Made by a program: the position numbers and the translations under genes | Shown here: positions 7,759-15,933 of the stretch, one piece after another | Position numbering within the stretch: position 1 is the first letter of the stretch | Layout: every line of letters starts with the position of its first letter | DNA from: Sediminibacterium sp. | GTDB lineage: Bacteria > Bacteroidota > Bacteroidia > Chitinophagales > Chitinophagaceae | Direction: 5' to 3' | Length of the DNA: 64,000 nucleotides | NCBI GenBank assembly: GCA_017537025.1 | Contig: JAFWCB010000002.1 | Coordinates: forward strand, 1 to 64,000 | Notes under the pieces: model-generated | What the model was told of the DNA's origin: nothing | Seen by the model: the letters and a program-made list of their open reading frames with translations, nothing else | The model's database searches: none

Positions 7759-8973
7759 ATGTCTTATTTTTCGAATCATTCTTTTGTCGGACAGAAAGCT
7801 TTAATAAGAGTAGATTTTAATGTACCACTCGATAAAGAAACAAGAACTGTAACAGATGATACGCGAATTAAAGCTGCTATACCAACGCTTGTAAAAATTA
7901 TTCAAGATGGAGGTAGTGTGATATTGATGAGTCACCTCGGCAGACCTAAAGAAGGACCAGAAGAAAAAAGTTCATTAAAGCATGTAATACCTACATTACA
8001 ATCACTCATCGATAAAGCTATCGGGCATCATATCAACATACATTTTGCAAATGATTGTATAGGAGCAGAAGCAATCGAAAAATCAGCTTCTTTGCAGCCG
8101 GGTGATATTTTATTATTAGAAAACCTACGATTTTATAAAGAAGAAGAAAAAGGTGATCCTTCATTTGCTGAAAAACTGAGTAAGTTAGGAGATGTATATG
8201 TTAACGATGCATTTGGTACGGCACATCGGGCGCATGCGTCAACGGCCGTAATTGCACAATACTTTCCCGAAGGGAAAAAAATGTTTGGGCTATTGATGGA
8301 GGGAGAAGTGAAAGCAGCAGAACAAGTGTTGTTAAAAGCAGAAAAACCTTTTACGGCTATTATCGGTGGTGCTAAAGTGAGTGATAAAATTTTGATCATT
8401 GAAAATTTATTAGAGAGGGCAACGGATATTATTATTGGTGGTGGTATGGCATATACTTTTATGAAAGCCAAAGAGGGTAAGATTGGTAAGAGTTTATGCG
8501 AAGAAGATCGTTTAGATACAGCTCTCGATATTTTGCGTAAGGCAGATGAAAAAGGCGTTTGTATCCATTTGCCAAGTGATAGCGTGATAGCCGATAATTT
8601 TGCGGCAGATGCGAATACATCAACGGCACCTTCGAATAATATTCCTGATGGTTGGATGGGCTTGGATATCGGTATTAATGCCTGCGATCAATTTGCTAAT
8701 GCCATCAAACGTTCCAAAACTATTTTGTGGAATGGACCGATGGGTGTTTTTGAGATGGAAAAATTTCAACACGGCACAAAAGCAATTGCCGTAGCTGTTG
8801 CAGAAGCTACCAGTAACGGGGCTTTTAGTTTAGTAGGTGGAGGCGATAGCGTGGCAGCCGTAAATCAATTCGGATTTACAGATAAAGTGAGTTATGTGAG
8901 TACAGGAGGCGGTGCTATGCTGGAATATTTTGAAGGGAAGGAATTACCGGGAATCGCTGCTATTAATAAGTAG
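7759..8973 (+). CDS. pgk: Phosphoglycerate kinase
   Basis: Cytosolic enzyme transferring phosphate from 1,3-bisphosphoglycerate to ADP. At 404 aa it has the normal two-domain size. Family motifs are in order: [11 protein letters not shown] near the N-terminus, MSHLGRPK (about residue 55), [12 protein letters not shown], the [15 protein letters not shown] block, [24 protein letters not shown] and the C-terminal GGGDS and STGGGAMLE loops that bind nucleotide. It lies directly downstream of gap but behind a terminator, so it likely has its own promoter in 7718-7758. It converges with the aldo/keto reductase, with a single base between the two stops. Confidence 0.98.
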   Translation: MSYFSNHSFVGQKALIRVDFNVPLDKETRTVTDDTRIKAAIPTLVKIIQDGGSVILMSHLGRPKEGPEEKSSLKHVIPTLQSLIDKAIGHHINIHFANDCIGAEAIEKSASLQPGDILLLENLRFYKEEEKGDPSFAEKLSKLGDVYVNDAFGTAHRAHASTAVIAQYFPEGKKMFGLLMEGEVKAAEQVLLKAEKPFTAIIGGAKVSDKILIIENLLERATDIIIGGGMAYTFMKAKEGKIGKSLCEEDRLDTALDILRKADEKGVCIHLPSDSVIADNFAADANTSTAPSNNIPDGWMGLDIGINACDQFANAIKRSKTILWNGPMGVFEMEKFQHGTKAIAVAVAEATSNGAFSLVGGGDSVAAVNQFGFTDKVSYVSTGGGAMLEYFEGKELPGIAAINK

Positions 8974-8974
8974 G

Positions 8975-9856
8975 CTACGCAACATCCTCACCGGTTGCGG
9001 CTTTCAACAACATAAACCAATCTTCTCTTGTTAACCGCAGATCGGCAGCCTTCTTAGCTTGAATCAATCTTTCTATCTTGGTAGTGCCAATTACAGGAAG
9101 GATCCCCGATGGATGGGTGTTTAAGAAGGCTAATAAAATTTCATTCACGCCGGTTGCATATTTTTCGGCCAGTTGATTAGCCACGGTATTGATGCTTCTA
9201 AAATTAGGATGGGTATCATCCGTTAATATACCTCCTCCCAAAGGAGCCCAGGCCATAGGAGTAATATCATGTTGTAAACAATTATCCAGTACGCCATTTG
9301 TAAAAGCGTTCAAAGCAATAATAGAAACCTCCATTTGATTATAACTAATATCTACAAATTGTTTCAGCATGTTTACTTGATGGGGTAAAAAATTCGATAC
9401 CCCAAAGGCTAATACTTTTCCTTGTTGTTGCAACAATTGAATAGCTTCCGCTACTTCTGCAGGATTCAATAAAGGATCGGGACGATGAATCAGTAATACA
9501 TCAATATAATCTGTACCAAAATTATCTAATGAATTTTCTACAGATTGCAGTATATGTTTTTTGCCGGTATTATATGATTTGATGGAGTGTTGAGGCCTAT
9601 TCTCCGTTACCATTTTTATTCCGCACTTAGTTATAATCTTTAATTGAGAGCGAAGCGTTTTGTCTTCTTTTAAAGCAGCACCAAATTCTTCTTCCGTAGT
9701 ATAATCTCCATAAATATCGGCATGATCAAAACTGCGGATATCGGCCGCTAAACATTGCTCGATCATATGTCTATAAGCGGCAGTATTGAATCCGGCGCCC
9801 CATTTGCCCCAACGCATACATCCTGCAACAGGATTACCAATTGTATTTTGTTTCAT
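8975..9856 (-). CDS. Aldo/keto reductase (YdhF-like)
   Basis: NADPH-dependent oxidoreductase with a TIM-barrel fold, 293 aa. The catalytic tetrad is visible: Asp and Tyr in FDHADIYGDY (about residues 43-52), Lys in IITKCGIK and His in LLIHRPDP. The C-terminal cofactor region GILPVIGTTKIERLIQAKKA matches the family and is closest to the E. coli YdhF type by memory. The natural substrate cannot be told from sequence. It sits alone between convergent pgk and the upstream RRM gene, whose terminator lies at 9871-9905. Confidence 0.92.
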   Translation of the reverse strand: MKQNTIGNPVAGCMRWGKWGAGFNTAAYRHMIEQCLAADIRSFDHADIYGDYTTEEEFGAALKEDKTLRSQLKIITKCGIKMVTENRPQHSIKSYNTGKKHILQSVENSLDNFGTDYIDVLLIHRPDPLLNPAEVAEAIQLLQQQGKVLAFGVSNFLPHQVNMLKQFVDISYNQMEVSIIALNAFTNGVLDNCLQHDITPMAWAPLGGGILTDDTHPNFRSINTVANQLAEKYATGVNEILLAFLNTHPSGILPVIGTTKIERLIQAKKAADLRLTREDWFMLLKAATGEDVA

Positions 9857-9870
9857 TATTCAAATAAATA

Positions 9871-9905
9871 AAAAAACCTCGATCCACCAAGTGGATCAAG
9901 GTTTA
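9871..9905 (-). terminator. Intrinsic terminator after the RRM gene
   Basis: On the minus strand, an aaacct/aggttt outer stem and a gatccac/gtggatc inner stem are followed by a T run. It lies about 20 nt after the stop of the RRM-protein gene. Confidence 0.8.
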
Positions 9906-9925
9906 TGTACTAGTAAGGTTTAGGA

Positions 9926-10321
9926 TTAATACTTATTACCGTATCCACCGCCACCGTTTCCACGGTCGCGACCACCACCACCATAACCACCACCACGGTT
10001 ACCGCCGCCGCCATATCCGCCGCGGCCACCGCCACCACCGAAGCTCTTCTTCTTGAAGCCGCCTCTTTCACCCTCAGGGCGTGGAGTAGATTCGTTTACA
10101 ACAATCTTACGACCCAAAATTTCTGTGTCGTGTAAGCCGGCGATAGCAGCACGTGCCGCTTCATCATCAGCCATTTCAACGAATCCAAAGCCTTTGCTAC
10201 GGTCGTTGTTAAATTTGTCAGTAACGATTTTTGCACTGCTTACTTCACCATACGGTGTAAACAGGTTTTGCAGGTCTTCACTAGACATGTTCCAGTTCAG
10301 ATTTCCAACGTAAATGTTCAT
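9926..10321 (-). CDS. RRM-domain RNA-binding protein with Gly-rich tail
   Basis: Single RNA recognition motif followed by a disordered glycine/arginine-rich tail, 131 aa. The RRM has RNP2 (IYVGNL, residues 2-7) and RNP1 (KGFGFVEM, about residues 42-49), then the tail with repeated GGGGRGGYGGGG-like blocks. Such proteins are common in Bacteroidota and cyanobacteria and are thought to bind mRNA, often in cold adaptation. I choose the ATG at 10321 because the RRM begins right there; a longer frame from 10381 would add residues with no family support. The region upstream is an unusually long untranslated stretch with a possible start signal near 10430. Confidence 0.93.
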   Translation of the reverse strand: MNIYVGNLNWNMSSEDLQNLFTPYGEVSSAKIVTDKFNNDRSKGFGFVEMADDEAARAAIAGLHDTEILGRKIVVNESTPRPEGERGGFKKKSFGGGGGRGGYGGGGNRGGGYGGGGRDRGNGGGGYGNKY

Positions 10322-10454
10322 TTTTTTAAAATTAAGTGATAAAAACCCATGCTTTAACAGTAACCAAAAACCCTGAACCATTTACGTTAAAACGTTCTGA
10401 GAACCGGAAACTACTGCATTAGGACATTCGAAGATAGTACTTTTACCCAAATTA
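10322..10454 (-). promoter_or_regulatory. Long leader of the RRM gene
   Basis: This gene-free stretch between the RRM gene and the rplI terminator probably contains a promoter (minus strand TATCTTCG near 10430, a weak TAnnTTTG match) and a leader of about 100 nt with a small palindrome acgttttaacgt near the middle. Long leaders are common for cold-regulated RNA-binding proteins. No known riboswitch is recognised. Confidence 0.35.
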
Positions 10455-10455
10455 C

Positions 10456-10495
10456 AAAAAAAAGCCCCGTTTCGCGGGGGCGAAACAGGACTTTT
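10456..10495 (-). terminator. Intrinsic terminator after rplI
   Basis: On the minus strand a stem of about 15 bp (aaaag tcctgtttcg paired with cgaaacgggg ctttt, two G-U pairs) is followed by a T run, about 30 nt after the rplI stop. The loop is rich in C. Confidence 0.9.
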
Positions 10496-10524
10496 TGCTC
10501 AATAGTTCTCTTTTAGAACAGCGA

Positions 10525-10971
10525 TTATTCGCCAATTACTTCAAAATCAACCTCGGTGCTGTTGCCATTACCAAAGTCAATAGTGGCTTTATAAGTTCCC
10601 AGTTCTTTCACTTCGTCGGAAATGGAAATACGCTTACGGTCTATTTCGTAGCCTTTCTGGTCGCGGATAGCACGGGCAATTTGAAGGGCAGTAACGGCAC
10701 CAAATATCTTACCACTGGTACCAGTTTTAGCGCCTACCTTAACTGGAGCAGCTTTTAACACCTCAATAACCTTGTTTATTTCAGCCAACATAGCGGCTTC
10801 TTTCTTAGCCTGCACTTTTAAGCGTTCTTCCAACTGTTTTAAATTAGAAGGATTCGCCTCAATGGCATATTTCTGAGGAATCAGGTAGTTACGCGCGTAT
10901 CCGTTTCTTACGTTTACCAGCTCGTTTCTTCCACCTAAATTGTCTACATCCTGAATTAAAATTACTTGCAT
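10525..10971 (-). CDS. rplI: 50S ribosomal protein L9
   Basis: Large-subunit protein bL9, 148 aa, the usual length. The N-terminal RNA-binding domain starts MQVILIQDVDNLGGRNELVNV and contains the family signature around NGYARNYLIPQKYA (residues 24-37); a long connecting helix (about residues 43-75) and the C-terminal domain beginning GKIFGAVT follow. It is the last gene of the rpsF-rpsR-rplI operon, separated from rpsR by 87 nt, which is wider than the 2-nt gap between rpsF and rpsR, and it is followed by a strong terminator. Confidence 0.98.
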   Translation of the reverse strand: MQVILIQDVDNLGGRNELVNVRNGYARNYLIPQKYAIEANPSNLKQLEERLKVQAKKEAAMLAEINKVIEVLKAAPVKVGAKTGTSGKIFGAVTALQIARAIRDQKGYEIDRKRISISDEVKELGTYKATIDFGNGNSTEVDFEVIGE

Positions 10972-11058
10972 TTTATTTTATTTGTTCCCAGCGCCCAATC
11001 TGTTAGGATTCGACTGTCACCCACCTTCGGCGGGATTAGGGATGGTTCACAAAAATTA

Positions 11059-11322
11059 TTATTTCATCAAATCTGTTACATAAGGTAACAAACTCATCTG
11101 ACGCGCTTTTTTCACGGCATCAGATACCTTACGTTGATACTTCAAAGAGTTACCACTTAAGCGGCGAGGTAACATTTTACCCTGCTCATTCAAGAATTTC
11201 TTCAAGAACTCGATGTCTTTGTAATCAACATACTTAATGCCATATTTTTTAAAGCGACAGAATTTTTTCTTAGGCTTTTCCTGCTTAATGGCTGTCAGGT
11301 ATTTAATTTCATTCTTTGCCAT
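11059..11322 (-). CDS. rpsR: 30S ribosomal protein S18
   Basis: Small-subunit protein bS18, 87 aa. The conserved region KKFCRFKKYGIKYVDYKD and the C-terminal block RLSGNSLKYQRKVSDAVKKAR.MSLLPY match the family. It follows rpsF by 2 nt; S6 and S18 bind the 16S rRNA as a pair, and in many bacteria the pair also binds the rpsF leader. The 87-nt gap downstream, before rplI, contains a ccaccttcggcggg hairpin of unknown role. Confidence 0.98.
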   Translation of the reverse strand: MAKNEIKYLTAIKQEKPKKKFCRFKKYGIKYVDYKDIEFLKKFLNEQGKMLPRRLSGNSLKYQRKVSDAVKKARQMSLLPYVTDLMK

Positions 11323-11324
11323 GA

Positions 11325-11678
11325 TTATGCCTCCGCTTTTTGAGTTACCGCAAATCCGCCATTTCTTTTGGTGTGGTTATACTCGACGGCGTATTTATCG
11401 AGACGTGTAACCATATGACGCATAACCTGCTCATCACGTAATAATTGAATTTTCAATTTTTCAATGATTTCAGCAGCACCGGTAAATTCTAATACCCAAT
11501 AAATGCCGGTAGTTTTTTTCTGGATGGGGTAAGCCAGTGATTTTAGACCCCAAGGATTGCTGTGAACGGTTGAACCGCCATTTTCAGCGATGAAATCTTC
11601 ATACTTTTTCTGTGCCCCTTTAAAGTCTTCCTCAGACAATACAGGTGTGAAGATTACCATCAATTCGTAATTGTTCAT
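11325..11678 (-). CDS. rpsF: 30S ribosomal protein S6
   Basis: Small-subunit protein bS6. Starting at ATG 11678 gives 117 aa beginning MNNYELMVIFTPVLSEED, exactly the family N-terminus; the frame extends 26 codons further upstream, but that stretch has no family support and overlaps the leader. The GGSTVHSNPWGLKSLAYPI block and the C-terminal DEQVMRHMVTRLDK segment are diagnostic. It is the first gene of rpsF-rpsR-rplI. A perfect TAnnTTTG promoter box lies about 95 nt upstream and the leader between is structured. Confidence 0.97.
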   Translation of the reverse strand: MNNYELMVIFTPVLSEEDFKGAQKKYEDFIAENGGSTVHSNPWGLKSLAYPIQKKTTGIYWVLEFTGAAEIIEKLKIQLLRDEQVMRHMVTRLDKYAVEYNHTKRNGGFAVTQKAEA

Positions 11679-11772
11679 TACTTGAATGTTTAGGTTTATA
11701 ATGGTTTTTTCCCAGTGGATTCCCCCCACGGTTAAGGTTGGAGGAAAATCTGCCAAGACAGATTTGGGGGTG
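11679..11772 (-). promoter_or_regulatory. Structured rpsF leader, candidate S6:S18 binding element
   Basis: On the minus strand the leader contains a 7-bp hairpin (aaatctg / cagattt) and, nearer the start, an accgtggggg...ccac region with a CCG triplet. S6:S18 leader elements in several phyla use a CCG in a loop resembling their 16S rRNA site. The match is by eye only. Confidence 0.4.
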
Positions 11773-11780
11773 CAAAAGTA
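11773..11780 (-). promoter_or_regulatory. Bacteroidota -7 box of the rpsF operon
   Basis: Minus strand TACTTTTG followed by C, a perfect TAnnTTTG match, about 95 nt before the rpsF start. Confidence 0.7.
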
Positions 11781-11906
11781 GGGAAAATAGTTAAATTGGG
11801 GTAATTATTCCCTTCTTTTCTTTAAAAAGGCACCCCAAAAATTAATTTTATATTAAGAAAAAAGCGAAAATTAATGAAAATCAACATTAAATCGCATTTT
11901 CAAACC

Positions 11907-12293
11907 ATGATGATAAAGAAGTATTGCTGCTTATTAATGTTCTTTATTTGCATAGTAGGATCGGTAAATGCTCAGGAAACAAAAAATGATTCCTCATATA
12001 AGAAAAAAAGTACATTGATTAGTTTTGAGCGATTGGTTATCATAGGGCATGATTTCGAAAATAGAATGTGGCTCTGTTTAGGTGGGTCTCAGCTCTTATT
12101 TAAACTGGATGATAAAACCAAATTTGGCCCTGCTTATTTCCCAACTGTTTGGTGGGATACCCAAACAGGTGAAGTAGATACCAAGCTTGGTCTTGGTTTT
12201 AGGGTAGATAGGGGTAGATGGATAGTTGGGTTTAATAGCTTTAGGGTTAAAGATATTTGGGTTGGTACTATGGGTGCGGGTATCAAATTTTGA
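11907..12293 (+). CDS. Small exported protein of unknown function
   Basis: Not recognised. From ATG 11907 (or 11910) it has a textbook signal peptide (MMIKKYCCLLMFFICIVGS, cut near NAQ); an upstream ATG at 11874 would give an overlong N-terminal tail. The mature part of about 105 aa is rich in Trp, Phe and Gly and ends in alternating beta-strand pattern with a final Phe (GTMGAGIKF), which suggests a small outer-membrane beta protein or the end of a barrel. It converges with the EEP nuclease gene, overlapping it by 11 nt at the stops. No operon partner. Confidence 0.7.
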   Translation: MMIKKYCCLLMFFICIVGSVNAQETKNDSSYKKKSTLISFERLVIIGHDFENRMWLCLGGSQLLFKLDDKTKFGPAYFPTVWWDTQTGEVDTKLGLGFRVDRGRWIVGFNSFRVKDIWVGTMGAGIKF

Positions 12294-13305
12294 TCAACCG
12301 TTTAAGCAATATATATGTAGGAAAATGGTCGCTAAAGCCCCCGTTATAGGTATTTCCCTCCCAGGTACGCTTAGGATAGCCCCTGTATTTACCTTTGGTT
12401 TCCGTTAAATAAGGTCTATAAAAAATGAATGCCTGATCGAATTTCCAGCCCTGCGTTAAAGTGTCGGTCATAGACTGAGATACTAATATCTGATCAAATA
12501 ATCCCCAGGTATCATTATGTGCCAAAGTACCAATACCCATTTGTAGAAAAGCTACCCATGGATTGAAGAACATATGCTTTCTTACTTCATTCCTTACTCC
12601 GCTACTCTTTAATACATCTCTAATACTTTTATCCGATGGGTTATCATTCAAATCACCCATGATAATAATGGCTGCATCGGGTGTAACATGTTGAATGCTA
12701 TCAATTGTTTTTCTACAAACCACAGCGGCGGCTTCACGCGCAGGCGCACTCCTCTCTTCTCCACCACGTCTGCTTGGCCAGTGATTAACGAATACATGCA
12801 AGGTATCCTTCTCAAGTAAACCTTTCACGTATAAAATATCGCGGGTAAAATAGGCTTCTTTCGCGCCACCGGGTAATGTTACCGGTAACTTCTTACTGTA
12901 CATGGGAATGAATTTCTGGGGTCTGTAAAATAAAGCAACATCAACACCCCTTGCATCTCGAGAATCAAAATGTATAAACTGATAATTTCTTTCTCTCAAT
13001 AAAAAATGATTGCTCAAATCACGTAAAACAGTATCGTTTTCAATTTCTGCTACCCCAATCAGTGCAGGGCCTCTCGCATCATAATGTAATCCAATACTAC
13101 TGAGCACTGTTGCCAGATGAAAAATTTTATCTGTATAAATAGTAGTTCCATATTTTTTAATGCCTTTGGGTGTAAACTCCTCATCATTAGTAATAGGATT
13201 ATCGATGGTATCATAAAAATTTTCAAGATTATAAAAAGCAATAATGGTTTGACTTTTTACATGATTTATAAAAACTAATAGGGTAGTGAGTAACAGTATT
13301 TTCAT
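12283..13305 (-). CDS. Exported endonuclease/exonuclease/phosphatase (EEP) family protein
   Basis: Predicted exported DNase-I-like metal-dependent hydrolase of 340 aa. A signal peptide (MKILLLTTLLVFINHVKS) precedes the EEP fold: NLENFYD at the first strand, the catalytic Glu in GVAEIEND, the His in VFVNHWPSRRGG, GDLNDNP (catalytic Asp/Asn) and the terminal SDHFP motif. Likely substrates are nucleic acids or phosphate esters outside the cytoplasm. It is divergent from a TonB-dependent receptor that is followed by a DUF5689 lipoprotein; I recall these three families together in other Bacteroidota, which suggests use of extracellular DNA or phosphate, but the substrate is inferred. Confidence 0.9.
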   Translation of the reverse strand: MKILLLTTLLVFINHVKSQTIIAFYNLENFYDTIDNPITNDEEFTPKGIKKYGTTIYTDKIFHLATVLSSIGLHYDARGPALIGVAEIENDTVLRDLSNHFLLRERNYQFIHFDSRDARGVDVALFYRPQKFIPMYSKKLPVTLPGGAKEAYFTRDILYVKGLLEKDTLHVFVNHWPSRRGGEERSAPAREAAAVVCRKTIDSIQHVTPDAAIIIMGDLNDNPSDKSIRDVLKSSGVRNEVRKHMFFNPWVAFLQMGIGTLAHNDTWGLFDQILVSQSMTDTLTQGWKFDQAFIFYRPYLTETKGKYRGYPKRTWEGNTYNGGFSDHFPTYILLKRLIKI

Positions 13306-13412
13306 GAGGTGAAATTAGCCGAGCTTACAACATAATAAATAGGTATAAACCGAATTGCGAAATGTTATTTCACGGTATTTAATATGAATTGTCCGCAAAC
13401 AATTTTTTACAA

Positions 13413-13436
13413 AGAACAAGCAAATACATTTGTTCT
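13413..13436. promoter_or_regulatory. Short inverted repeat in the EEP/TonB-receptor divergent region
   Basis: agaacaa and ttgttct are perfect 7-bp arms separated by 10 nt, 27 nt before the receptor start and within the 157-nt divergent region. It could be an operator; no regulator is encoded nearby. Confidence 0.3.
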
Positions 13437-13462
13437 GTTTGTAATGCTATAATGCATATAAG

Positions 13463-15931
13463 ATGCATCTATTATTATTTGTTGTGGGCTGTTTACTCCT
13501 TTTTTTTGTGAACGCACAAAAGAAAGACTCCTTACTAAAAACGTTGGTAGCTGAACCGGAAGATATACAAATCGTATACGCAGAAGATGGAGAATCTCGC
13601 TCTACTTCCGGTTTCATACCATCACCATTGCATGCTTCAAAAGAATTATTGTACAGTGCTATCAGCTTTCGGTTTGGTGCAGGCAGGTATCGTTATAGAG
13701 GATTAGACCCTCGTTCTTTCTCCTACCGAATGAATGGAATCAAAATGAATCGATTGTATGATCAACAGATTCCTTGGAATGATTGGGGAGGACTGAATGA
13801 ATCTACCACAAATCAAAATATAGTGGCAGGGGTTGGCGAGGAAACCTTTGAGAATATTGGTATGAATAATCAGGTACGCACAGAAGCGGCATCTATCCGT
13901 CCACAAAAAACAATCTCTTTAGTTACCAGTAACAGAGCTTATGGTAATCGGTTCTCTTTTATTATGGCTTCGGGATTTAATAAAAAACAAGTAGCCACGG
14001 CTATTCATATATCTGCACGAAAAGGGGGAGAGCAGATCATAGACGCCGGTTTTTTTAATAGTGTGAGTTATCTGTTATCGCTTCAAAAAAAATGGAAAGC
14101 TATCCATATGAATCTAACCATGGTTGGTTCAGTAGTACATAGAAATACTACACCGGCTATTACGCAAGAATATCGCTTGTTAGGAGGAAGAAAAACAAAT
14201 CCTTACTGGGGCTGGCAACAAGGTATGAAACGAAATGCAGGTATTTATTTTACGCATCAGCCAAAGCTGATTTTATCGGCTCAATTTTCTCCAACAGAAG
14301 ATATTCATATTCAATCGGCTATTATGTATTCGCAGGGGCTACAGTATACAACGGGTTTTGATTGGTATCAGGCGGCAGATCCGCGAGCCGATTATTATCG
14401 GTATTTACCATCCTATCAAACCGATTCGCTGCTTCAGCAGCAAATGCAACAGCTCATTATTTCAAACCCGCAAACACTTCAAATGGATTGGGATAGAATG
14501 TATCAAATTAATAGTCGGCATATATTCACTTTACATGGTGTTACCGGTCATAAGGCAACATATATTCTTGAATCGAGGAACCGATATACAAAACAATGCT
14601 TCATCAGCACTCAATTACAACAGCAAATAACGGCTACGGATAGTTGGACGATAGGGGTTGATATTTCAAAAGAATTTGTTCAATTCAATAAACGTGTGTA
14701 TGATTTATTAGGAGCCGATTACTATGTGAATTGGAATCAATTTGCTACCAATAATATACCTGATAATAAAGCTATGCAGAACGATTTGAATGATCCGGAT
14801 CGAATCCTTTATACGGGTGATATTTTTGGATATGATTATCGGCTTCACTTACAAGAGATAGTTGGAACGGCTAGTTGGATAACCAGAAAACAAAAACTGG
14901 ATATTCATATTGGTGGTACGGTGAATTTTACGGAATACCGGCGTATCGGCAATATGCGTAACGGATTATTTCCCGGAAATTCTTTTGGGGCATCGCCACC
15001 TATTTCCTTTTTAAATGGAGGAATCAAGTTCGGGTTAACCTATAAGCACAGTGGTAAGCAATACTTTTTATGGAACATACTTTTTTTAAGTAGGGCTCCG
15101 TTGGTACAACATGTATTCGTTTCTGCAAGGGTAAATTCACTTTTACATCCGGCGTTAAATAATGAAAAAATTTTTCAACTAACGGGTGGCTGGATCTATA
15201 ATAGTTCAAAGTTCAAATTACGTGTGAATGCATATATGCTTCATAAGTATGATGGGATCGATTTACTTTCTTTTTATCACGACGAATACCAAAGTTTAGT
15301 TAGCTATGCGTTGAGTGGTATTCATCAAACACATCTGGGTGTAGAGGCTTCTCTTACACATACGCTTAGTCCATCTCTTTCAATTGAATGGGTTGCCTTG
15401 GTAGGAGATTATAGATTTAAAACAACGCAGCAATATGCCACTTATATTGATAATGAAACAGCAGCCGGAGATAAGGGTACAGTATTTATAAAAAACTTTA
15501 AAGTACCGGGAACACCACAGCGCGCATTATCGGTAGGCTTGGCGTATAAGCCGGGGAGATGGTGGGCAAATATAGCGCTGAATTATTTGGGAGATTATTG
15601 GCTTGATATCAATCCGCTTCGAAGAACTTATGCGGCAGGCCAGCTTCAAACACAAACAAAAATGAATTGGATTTTTCCGCAGGAGAAACTACCTGATATT
15701 ATATATACAGATCTGTTTATGGGTACTAGTTTGTATCTGATCAAGAAGAAGAAACAAGTTCCCTTATTAGTTTTTTTAAGTGTAAATAATTGCTTCAATA
15801 ATATGTTTTATAACGGAGGTTACGAGCAACTGAGATTAGGTGTCAATAGGATTGGAGATAATAAATTTCCTACAAAATATTTTGTAGCACCGGGCATTAA
15901 CTATTCACTTACCACCCGATTTAATTTGTGA
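13463..15931 (+). CDS. TonB-dependent outer-membrane receptor
   Basis: Large exported beta-barrel protein of 822 aa. The signal peptide is MHLLLFVVGCLLLFFVNA; the plug region follows directly (ISFRFGAGRYRYRGLDPRS, then NGIKMNRLYD), without the carboxypeptidase-like domain found in SusC proteins. The rest is a barrel of amphipathic strands ending in TRFNL, with a final aromatic/hydrophobic strand as expected for BAM insertion. It is followed by a DUF5689 lipoprotein gene 2 nt after its stop and is divergent from an exported EEP nuclease. The transported substrate is unknown; nucleic-acid breakdown products or phosphate compounds are suggested by the nuclease. Confidence 0.88.
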   Translation: MHLLLFVVGCLLLFFVNAQKKDSLLKTLVAEPEDIQIVYAEDGESRSTSGFIPSPLHASKELLYSAISFRFGAGRYRYRGLDPRSFSYRMNGIKMNRLYDQQIPWNDWGGLNESTTNQNIVAGVGEETFENIGMNNQVRTEAASIRPQKTISLVTSNRAYGNRFSFIMASGFNKKQVATAIHISARKGGEQIIDAGFFNSVSYLLSLQKKWKAIHMNLTMVGSVVHRNTTPAITQEYRLLGGRKTNPYWGWQQGMKRNAGIYFTHQPKLILSAQFSPTEDIHIQSAIMYSQGLQYTTGFDWYQAADPRADYYRYLPSYQTDSLLQQQMQQLIISNPQTLQMDWDRMYQINSRHIFTLHGVTGHKATYILESRNRYTKQCFISTQLQQQITATDSWTIGVDISKEFVQFNKRVYDLLGADYYVNWNQFATNNIPDNKAMQNDLNDPDRILYTGDIFGYDYRLHLQEIVGTASWITRKQKLDIHIGGTVNFTEYRRIGNMRNGLFPGNSFGASPPISFLNGGIKFGLTYKHSGKQYFLWNILFLSRAPLVQHVFVSARVNSLLHPALNNEKIFQLTGGWIYNSSKFKLRVNAYMLHKYDGIDLLSFYHDEYQSLVSYALSGIHQTHLGVEASLTHTLSPSLSIEWVALVGDYRFKTTQQYATYIDNETAAGDKGTVFIKNFKVPGTPQRALSVGLAYKPGRWWANIALNYLGDYWLDINPLRRTYAAGQLQTQTKMNWIFPQEKLPDIIYTDLFMGTSLYLIKKKKQVPLLVFLSVNNCFNNMFYNGGYEQLRLGVNRIGDNKFPTKYFVAPGINYSLTTRFNL

Positions 15932-15933
15932 TT

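Noticed and set aside
10322-10381. Upstream extension of the RRM gene
   Set aside because: RRM fold starts at the ATG at 10321; the extension is leader sequence.
10495-10758. An 87-codon open frame antisense to rplI
   Set aside because: Lies wholly within the conserved rplI gene; explained by codon structure of the opposite strand.
11679-11756. Upstream extension of rpsF (26 codons)
   Set aside because: Overlaps the structured leader, has no homology to S6, and the S6 N-terminus begins at 11678.
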